NCBI GenBank assembly: GCA_025175895.1
Contig: CM046000.1
Span: 68,414,720 to 68,478,719 of the forward strand
Reading direction: 5' to 3'
DNA from: Wurfbainia villosa
Taxonomy: Eukaryota > Streptophyta > Magnoliopsida > Zingiberales > Zingiberaceae
Length of the DNA: 64,000 bases
The notes under the pieces are model-generated. The model did not search any database and had not been told where the DNA came from. It was given only the letters and a program-made list of their open reading frames with translations. Made by a program: the position numbers and the translations under genes. Positions 55,763-64,000 of the stretch are shown one piece after another (the stretch's first letter is position 1; each line of letters starts with the position of its first letter).

Positions 55763-57979
55763 TGTTAGTAATATATGAGAGATGTCCTAAGGCAATCGCC
55801 TTATGTATGAACCATTTATTTGATAAATGAAGATTCACTATTTGAGTATACATATTTTATGTATTTGATTGGATCTTAAACTCATTTACTGAATGTCCTC
55901 GATACGATTCACAGCATGAGAGAATTTGTGATTGGATCACAACTAGTGAGTATCTCTACATGTGTAATTGTGATGTATCAGAATTATCCCTAGTCGATGA
56001 ATTGATGGATTTGGACACCATCAATTCTGTGGAGACTAGCACAAGGTATACTCCTTGGTGTATCCAAGAAGCTGATTCTCACTGGCTGGAGACATTGTGA
56101 TGTCCGGAGTTGATCGTGGATGCTAGTTATGGTAACTAGTTCATTGGAGTGACCAGCCGTAAGACTTCATATGGTTCTCTGCATATATAGATATATCAAT
56201 GAAGTTCTTACTGTAGCTTAAGTGCGATGTTCCTTTGACTTGCAGTATTCAAGTCATCTTGATCATGGAGACTTATGCTTTGACATCCTAAGCAAACATC
56301 TCTAAGGAGATGTGGACCCGGGATGATTGGGTATAAGTCGAAGTGATCGAAGGTGTTTGAATTGCCTATAAAGGATTCACCACTCCTGCGAGGAGATGTA
56401 TACCCATGGCCTCTCGTCGGATTGTTATTAAAGACTTTGGCCAAAGAATTACATGTTTAGAGTAAGGTACTCTTCGATACATGTGGAGTAACTAGAACTT
56501 CGTGAGGACGAGGAAATGATATTTAAGCTAGGTCTGACGAGTCACTTAGTGGGATCGACACTATAGACCATGTCCTGAACCAAGTGGGTATAAGATGAGT
56601 GAAGGGAATGGGGCACGAATCATTCGAGCTGCTGAAGGGTTTCAGAAATAGTTCTGGATCAACTGTTGATCTTTTCGGTTAATTGGGGATCATGATGTAC
56701 TACTAGGTGTCACTCATGATCATTCTATAATTAATGGTTAATTATAGATGGCCAACATAAATCGAGAACCTATTTGGTCACACGCACAATGAGCATAATC
56801 TGAAGGATTTAAAATGAGCTTGAGAATGGGATTCTCAGACCGAGAGAAACTAGGTTTGGTTGGACCAAACAAGAAGCGAGCATGAAATCGTTTCAGTCGC
56901 AATGGAAGCGTGGATGGGTCGTGTCTTATGAAGACATAATGGATGAACCAAAATGGTTTGGTTCTAATCCAATAGAGGAGAATAAACCAAAGGGTTTGGT
57001 TTATTTTAAACGAATGAACCAAAAGTTGGTTCGGTTCATTTTAACTTAAAATAAATCATCATGGTTTGGTTTATTTTAACTTATATTAATGGAGCGGGTT
57101 AACGGGTCTCATGGTTATAATCCATTAACCATTAAGAGAATTAGTTCTCTATAAAAGAGGGCTTAAGGGATTGTTAAGCCCTAATCCAAAACTCTAGCCC
57201 TAAGTTGCCGCCCACCTCCTTCCTTGGAGATTCTCGGTGCCAACCTCCATTGCCGCCCAGCTCCTTGTGCTGCCGTCCAACTTGTTGCAGGCGTCCAAGC
57301 TTCAGCCGGTGATCCTCCGGCGACCCTCCGGTGATCTTCCTAGGCTTCGGCGATAAGGTGAGCACTTGGTTTCCCTTGCTTGGCCGGCGCCTACTCCTCC
57401 ACCAAAGCTGTCCAGTTTTCTGGACAGCTTGTTTTCCTCTCGTCGGAGCGTCGTTTGGACCACGGTTAGAGCTCCGACAGCGCCTAACTTACCGGGGATT
57501 CAATCTCTGATAATCCTCTGAGGTGGAGGACGAAGGATTCGTCAAACGGTTGACGAATACCTCTCCGGAGAAGCGAGTTTTGATGACTCATCTTTGGATC
57601 CGAATTTGGATTCGGATCGTGATCATCTCTCGATCACGTCGTCTTCAACACGAGGCTAGTAACCCGTACGAAGATGAAGCTCGTGGCTTAGCGAAGTCAT
57701 CCTAAGGATACTCGGCGTGGATACGGATAGAGACGATTCTAGCGAGGATCGTTCCGGTTGATGCCGTTCCCGCTATACGTGATACGAAAGGTATACGTAG
57801 TTAAATTTCCTTTATTGCAAAATTTAAATTTACGGTTATGTCTACACATGTTGTACTAAGCATGCGTGTGTTGTGTGTATTGTAATAAATGTAGATTTAT
57901 TATTTTTATTTCTTCCGCTGTGCACATGTTTACGAAACATGTTCGAACACACACTCGCCGCGGTGCCGGAAACTCAACA
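55763..57979 (+). repeat. 5' LTR of element L
   Basis: About 2,217 bp, TGTTAGTAATATATGAG to CGGAAACTCAACA. TATAAAA is at 57150-57156, preceded by the AATAAACC/GGTTTATT inverted repeats at about 56941-57082. The 81-codon frame seen in other LTRs of this family is open here, but its ATG is ATA. Confidence 0.95.
57150..57156 (+). promoter_or_regulatory. TATA box of L 5' LTR
   Basis: CTATAAAAGAGGGCTTAAGG, at the same place as in both LTRs of A. Confidence 0.6.
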
Positions 57980-57980
57980 G

Positions 57981-57992
57981 TGGTATCAAAGC
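57981..57992 (+). other. PBS of element L
   Basis: TGGTATCAAAGC, one base off the canonical TGGTATCAGAGC, one base after the LTR end. Confidence 0.88.
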
Positions 57993-59268
57993 CCAGGTTG
58001 TGTTTCGACATAATCGTAAAATGGTTTTGTGATAGTCATAATGTTATTTCTAGAAATTTTCTAATTTTGTAAATTTAGAAGTATTTATGGAAATTTTTCA
58101 ATTTTGGAAAGTCTAGAAGTATTTATGGAAATCTTCCACTTTTGGAAAGTTGGAAGTATTTATGGAAATTGATATTTTCCATAAATAAAATATTTGATTA
58201 GATTCTGGAAATTTGTTTCCTAATTTAATCATGATTTGATTTGGGAAATCAAATCTTAAAATATTTTATTTCCATAAGTAGTTTTAATGATTTAGGAAAT
58301 TGGTTTCTTAAATTGATTTTCCTTAATCAACTATTTCCATAAATAAAATATGTGATTAGATTTGGAAATTTGTTTCCTAATTTAATCATGATTTGATTTG
58401 GAGAATCAAATCTTAAACATATTTTATTTCCATAAATAGTTATGATAAATAAGGAAATTATGTACATGACATAATTGTATGTCATGTAATTGCATTAGAT
58501 GCATATCATTATGCCATGCGTGTCGTGACATGTAGATGTATGCCATGTATGTCATGCCATGTAGATAATAGTTATTTGCATGCAAAGAGGATGAGACATA
58601 AAACCCTAACTCAATATTAAAGACTACACCTTCCATTAATATGGTTAGAACCAGAGTTCCGTTTCTTGTTTGGGTTGTTGGACTCTCTTCAAGCCCGGCT
58701 CGAACCCGAACATGTTCAAACCATGGAATAGTTTTATACTAATATGGTAAGAGTCAGAGGTCAATCGTTAGCTTTGGTTGTTGGACTCTCTCCAAGCCGG
58801 GCTAATTGGTTGAATGCGCTCTAACCATATTAAAACTATTTCTCGATTAATGGGTTGACTTTAACCTGGAGCATCGGCTTGTTGCACTCTCTCCAAGGTC
58901 GATGTAAAGGGAGGTGAAGTTGGGTGCTATGCATATGATGCATACTTGTTAATGTGTTAACAACCAGATGTATGTGTGAACATTCAATTAGTTGATAGCA
59001 CATTGTGATAGTTGCATATACATGATATGCAATCGGTATAGTTGATACCTACCGTCGTAGTTATGAATGGCTTGTTGGACTCTCTCCAAGGTTGTTCATA
59101 TCTATGATGGATATCAGCCCATTCGGAGATGGACCTACGATCTCCCAAAGTGATTTTGGGGTTTTTGAAATTCAAAAAATGAATGGGATTTATAAATGTA
59201 TATTGATGCATTTTAAAATCATTTTCTCATATATGCTCGTTTTGTATTTCTAGGTCAATAAATTAATC
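57993..59268 (+). other. 5' leader of element L with four hairpin motifs
   Basis: Counterpart of the leader of A. Cores TTGGACTCTCTCCAA or close variants start near 58677, 58780, 58880 and 59072. Variants include a C for U change that gives a G-U pair in the first core and a mismatch in the third. Outer inverted repeats are kept, for example CGTAGTTATGAA near 59054 with TTCATA near 59094. Confidence 0.8.
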
Positions 59269-62200
59269 ATGACGTCTTTGAATTTGCGCACTATTTTGGA
59301 TTCAAACAAACTGACTGGGCCTAACTTCCTGGACTAGCTTAGAAACCTGAGAATTGTTCTCAAGGCGGAAAAGCTAGCATATGTCCTTGAAGAGTCTCTT
59401 CCTGACCGTCCTAAGGACGATGCAACTCCAGACCAAATGTTGGTCTATCAGAAGCATGTGGAAGATTCTGAGCTGGCGAGTTGCATCATGCTGGCGGCGA
59501 TGGTACCTGAGCTGCAAAAGAAGCATGAGCATATGGATGCTAATACTATGGTCTTTCATCTTCATGAGTTGTTCGATGAGCAAGCGAGATCCGAAAGGTT
59601 CGAGGTCTCTAGGCTCCTCTTCACCACGAAGATGCAAGAAGGTTCGTCTGTAGTGCAGTTTGTGCTAAAGATGAACGGGTACATCGAGCGGCTAGCCACC
59701 CTTGGGTTTGTGATGGATCATGAGTTAAGTATTGACTTAATTCTGCATTGTTTGCCCAAGAGTTTCTCACAATTTGTGATGGACTATCGGATGAACAAAT
59801 TGGAATCCACTATTCTCGAGCTCCTCAATATGCTGAAGACTGTGGAGCCTTCTGTGAAGCATGAGGAGAAGGTGGTTCTGTTAATTGATTCCTCAAAGAA
59901 AGGTTCTAAGAGGAAGGCAAAAGAACAGAAAAAAGGAAAGAACAAAAATGAGAAGAAGGCAGAACCAGCGCAAAAGGGCACTTGCCATCATTGTGGCAAG
60001 GAAGGCCACTGGCGAAGAAACTACAAGATTTATCTTGAGTCCATGAAGAAGAAGAAGGCATCTGATGCCCCATCCTCTTCAGGTATCTTCGTTATTGATT
60101 GTCATTCTATTTCCTTAGACACTTGGGTATTGGATACTGGGTGTGGCTCACATATATGTAATGACATACAGGGGCTAAGGAATAGAAGAAGACTTGTCAG
60201 AGGGGAGTCAAATTTGTGAGTTGGCAATGGAGCAAAGGTTGCTGCGGTCGCCATCGGAACTTATTTGCTGAAGCTCCCTAGTGGACTAGTCTTGGAACTG
60301 GACAATTGTTATTATGTTCCTTCTCTAATAAAGAACATTGTTTCTATTTCCTGTTTAAATAGAAATGGTTTCCATTTGATGTTTAGTAACAATTGTTGTT
60401 ATATAACTTTGAATGGTGTACTTTATGGAACTGGAACTTTGAGTAATGGCATTTATACGTTGGACGTATCCAGTGACATCTTCAATATCGAAGCGAGCAA
60501 CAAGCATGCTCGAAAGGATAATCAATTAGACTCCTATATGTGGCATTGTCGTCTTGGCCATGTAAGCAAGAAACGCATGTCCGAATTACACCGATGTGGA
60601 ATTCTGGAATCGTTTGAATTGGATTCATACGATACATGCGAATCATGCTTAAAAGGCAAGATGACTAAGTTACCTTTTACTGGAAATGGTGAACGAGTGG
60701 GAGAGTTACTAGGTCTAATACATACTGATGTATGTGGACCTATGTCAACTCAAGCTTTAGGAGGCTATAGCTACTTCATTACCTTCACCGATGATCACTC
60801 ACAGTTTGGGTATGTGTTCTTGATGAAACACAAGTATGAAGCCTTTAAAAGGTTCAAAGAATTCAGAAATGAAGTAGAGAAACAACATGACAAAAGTATT
60901 AAAATACTTCGATCGGATCGAGGTGGTGAATACTTGAGTCAGGAGTTTCTTGATTATCTAAGAGACAATGGAATATTGTCACAATGGACTCCGCCATATA
61001 CACCACAACATAATGGTGTATCTTAGAGGCATAACCGGACCTTGTTGGACATGGTCAGGTCAATGATGAATCATGCGAATCTTCCCAAGTCCTTTTGGGG
61101 CTATGCACTTCAGACAGCTGTTTACTTGTTAAACAGAATGCCAACCAAGGTAGTCTCTACTACTCCATATGAGATATGGAATAGTAAGAAACCTCATATA
61201 TCTTACTTGAAGATATGGGGTTGTCCTGCTTATGTGAAGCGGACTGTATCAGACAAATTGGATGCTAAGTCTGATAGATATCTATTTATTGGATACCCTA
61301 AGGAAATAAGGGGTTACCAATTCTATCATTCTGTGGAACAAAAGGTGTTTGTTTCAAGGCATGCTGTGTTTCTAGAGAAAGAGTTTCTCTTGCAAGAAAA
61401 CAGTGGGAGTGTCGTCGAGCTTGAGGAGGTTCGAGAGACTCAAATAGACATTGATGAGATACTTGGTGAAGCACAACAACCGACAACTCATAGTGATGAG
61501 CAATCGGCTGGACCTATTGTAACACCACATCTTCGTAGATATGGTAGAACACGCAACATTCCTGAGAGATATGGATTTCTTGTAAGTGAATTGAACGACG
61601 TGTTACTCATTGATGATGAGGAGCCTACCAATTATGAAGAAGTGCTGACAAGTTTAGAAAGGGATAAGTGGCTTGATGCCATGAAGTCGGAAATGGATTC
61701 CATGTATGAAAACCAAGTTTGGAACTTGGTTGACCCACCTGAAGGCATTAAGCCTATAGGGTGCAAGTGGGTTTTCAAGAAGAAAACCGACATGGATGGT
61801 AATGTGATTACCTATAAGGCTAGATTGGTGGCAAAAGGATATCGTCAAAAGCAAGGTGTTGATTATGACGAAACATATTCGCCTGTAGCTATGCTTAAAT
61901 CCATTCGGATGCTCCAGGCCATAGCGGCTCATTATGATTATGAGATATGACAGATGGATGTGAAAACAACTTTCCTTAATGGAAACCTGCTCGAGGACGT
62001 GTATATGATACAACCTGAGGGTTTCACATCGGTTGATAAAACCAAGGTATGAAAATTACGACGGTCCATTTATGAATTAAAGCAAGCATCCAGGAGCTGG
62101 AATATCCATTTTGATGAGACAATCAAAAGGTTTGATTTCTCACAAAATCCAGACGAACCTTGTGTGTACAAGAAGGTTAGTGGGAGTGCAGTCGTGTTCC

Positions 62201-62917
62201 TAGTATTGTATGTCGATGACATATTACTTATAGGAAACGATGTGTCAATCTTACAGTCAGTTAAGGTTTGGTTATCCAAGACATTCTCCATGAAAGACCT
62301 GGGAGAAGTAACCTACATCCTCGGGATTAAGATCTATAGAGATAGATCGAAACGGTTGCTTGGTCTTTCGCAATCTACATATATAGACCGAGTGCTAAAG
62401 AGGTTTATCATGTCGGAATCCAAGAAAGGTTTCCTACCCATCAAGCATGGGGTACACCTTTCGAAGTCTATGTGTCCACGCACAGAAGATGAGAGGATTT
62501 GCATGAGTAAGATTCCCTATGCATCCACAATAGGATCTATCATGTTTGCTATGTTATGTACGAGGCCCGATGTATCGTATGCTCTGAGTGTCACGAGCAG
62601 ATACCAGTGCTCTGAGTGTTTGGATCAAGAAGTTCGTTTATGAACTTGGTGTGATTCCGGCCATTGTTGAAGCAATACCGGTCTACTGCGACAACAATGG
62701 AGCAATTGCACAGGCGAAAGAGCCAAGGTCTCATCAACAATCCAAACATGTGCTTCGCCGCTATCATCTTATTAGAGAGATCATCACTAGGAACGAAATA
62801 CAAATCGAGAAAATTCCCACTGAAAGAAACTTAGCGGATCCTTTGACTAAAGCATTACCTCAAAGTAAGTTTGAGGGTCATGTTAGAGCTTATGGTATTG
62901 GATACCATAGCGATTGA
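59269..62917 (+). pseudogene. Element L gag-pol polyprotein (inactivated)
   Basis: ATG at 59269 (MTSLNLRTILDSNKLTG). One frame runs the whole way to about 62600, broken by in-frame stops at 59335, 60217, 61024, 61948 and 62050. Zinc knuckle CHHCGKEGHWRRNY (last cysteine replaced); protease LDTGCGSHIC; HCRLGH; integrase HTDVCGP, RSDRGGEY and NGVS followed by a stop where the catalytic glutamate should be; RT YVDD near 62213. At about 62607 some 95 codons of RNase H, including the YTDAS and TEAEY motifs, are missing and replaced by a short copy of nearby sequence. The frame then shifts and ends with YCDNNG and NLADPLTKALP. A relic close to A. Confidence 0.93.
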
Positions 62918-62924
62918 CATTAGG

Positions 62925-62937
62925 CCAAGTGGGAGTC
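62925..62937 (+). other. PPT of element L
   Basis: CCAAGTGGGAGTC directly before the 3' LTR start, identical to that of A. Confidence 0.88.
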
Positions 62938-64000
62938 TGTTAGTAATATATGAGACATGTCCTAAGGCAATCGCCTTATGTATGAACCATTTATATGATA
63001 AATGAAGATTCACTATTTGAGTATACATGTTTTATGTATTTGATTGGATCTTAAACTCATTTACTGAATGTCCTCGATACGATTCACAGCATGAGAGAAT
63101 TTGTGATTGGATCACAACTAGTGAGTATCTCTACATGTGTAATTGTGATGTATCGGAATTATCCTTAGTCGATGAATTGATGGATTTGGACACCATACAT
63201 TCTGTCGAGACTAGCCCGAGGTATACTCCTTGGTGTATCCAAGAAGCTGATTCTCACTGGCTGGAGACATTGTGATGTCCGGAGTTGATCGTGGATGCTA
63301 GTTATGGTAACTAGTTCATTGGAGTGACCAGCCGTAAGACTTCATATGGTTCTCTGCATATATAGATATGTCAATAAAGTTCTTACTGTAGCTTAAGTGC
63401 GATGTTCCTTTGACTTGCGTTATTCAAGTCATCTTGATCATGGAGACTTATGCTTTGACATCTTAAGCAAGCATCTCTAAGGAGATGTGGACCCGAGATG
63501 ATTGGGTATAAGTCGAAGTGATCGAAGGTGTTTGAATTGCCTATAAAGGATTCACCACTCCTGCGAGGAGATGTATACCCATGGCCTCTCGTCGGATTGT
63601 TACTAAAGTCTTTGGCCAAAGCATTACATATTTAGAGTAAGGTACTCTTCGATACATGTAGAGTAACTAGAATTCATAGGACGAGGAAATGATACTTGGG
63701 CTAGGTGTGACGTAGTCAGCCTAGTGGGGACTGACACTATAGACCATGTCCTGAACCAAGTGGGTATAAGATGAGTGAAGGGAATGGGGCACGAATCATT
63801 CGAGCTGCTGAAGAGTTTCAGAAATAGTTCTAGATCAACCGTTGATCTTTTCGGTTAATTGGGGATCATGATGTACTACTAGGTGTCACTCATGATCATT
63901 CTATAATTAATGGTTAATTATAGATGGCCAACATAAATCGAGAACCTATTTGGTCACACGCACAATGAGCGTAATCCGAAGGATTTAAAATGAGCTTGAG
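62938..64000 (+). repeat. 3' LTR of element L (truncated by window end)
   Basis: Starts TGTTAGTAATATATGAG and matches the first part of 55763-57979. The 82-codon frame 63027-63275 is open with an ATG. Confidence 0.93.

Larger units (their letters stand above)
55763..64000 (+). mobile_element. Element L: second copy of family A (plus strand, runs off window)
   Basis: 5' LTR 55763-57979, PBS 57981-57992, leader to 59268, gag-pol 59269-62917, PPT 62925-62937 and 3' LTR from 62938 to the window end. Inserted in LTR K; CGAAC (55758-55762) should be the left target duplication. It is in opposite orientation to A, so the two form a long inverted pair about 40 kb apart. Confidence 0.94.

Overview
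The window looks like intergenic DNA of a flowering plant with a large, repeat-rich nuclear genome. A monocot is plausible from the mix of families, but the sequence does not prove it. I found no host gene, no rRNA or tRNA gene and no prokaryotic features. Almost every base belongs to LTR retrotransposons: Ty1/copia elements of Angela/Tork-like type (called A, L, D, E, G) and SIRE-like type (B, C, N and LTRs S and M), and Ty3/gypsy elements resembling the Tekay (del) chromoviruses (H, K and solo LTRs I and J). Lineage names rest on recognisable protein motifs; no alignment or identity value was computed.

The left 48.5 kb is one nested stack, resolved by TG...CA termini, primer binding sites (PBS), polypurine tracts (PPT) and 5-bp target duplications. 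From outside in: N gag fragment (48454 on) is interrupted by H (gypsy, 5' LTR 46397-48453); H gag by C (5' LTR 41066-42135); C by D (5' LTR 35754-37561); D gag by E (4441-33876, TSD TCATC); the 3' LTR of E by B (4686-26141, TSD TAGAC); the 3' LTR of B by A (5625-15239, TSD GCCCG). That is up to seven levels. Side insertions are G in D integrase (5' LTR 1004-2977), solo LTR I in B (16198-19084, TSD AAGTA), solo LTR S in C (38080-39153, TSD CTTAG) and solo LTR J in H gag (42627-46085, TSD CTGAG). All internal coding in the stack reads on the minus strand.

The right part reads mostly on the plus strand: the N gag remnant, a SIRE-type LTR (M, about 49553-50692), a heavily decayed Tekay-like pol followed by its 3' LTR (K, 52574-55762), and element L (55763 to beyond 64000), a second copy of family A inserted into the K LTR.

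All polyproteins carry stops, frameshifts or deletions. The best preserved pieces are the 894-codon gag-to-RT frame of A and the 555-codon RT/RNase H frame of E. No element here looks autonomous now.

The most interesting signal is in noncoding parts. The long 5' leaders of four copia families (A/L, D, E, G) each hold two to four copies of a family-specific core motif, and most copies are framed by a different inverted repeat, giving arrays of nested stem-loops. Similar arrays with compensating changes occur in Tekay-like LTRs, inside what look like LTR introns. In several copia LTRs a fast-changing palindromic or tandem block sits just upstream of the TATA box.
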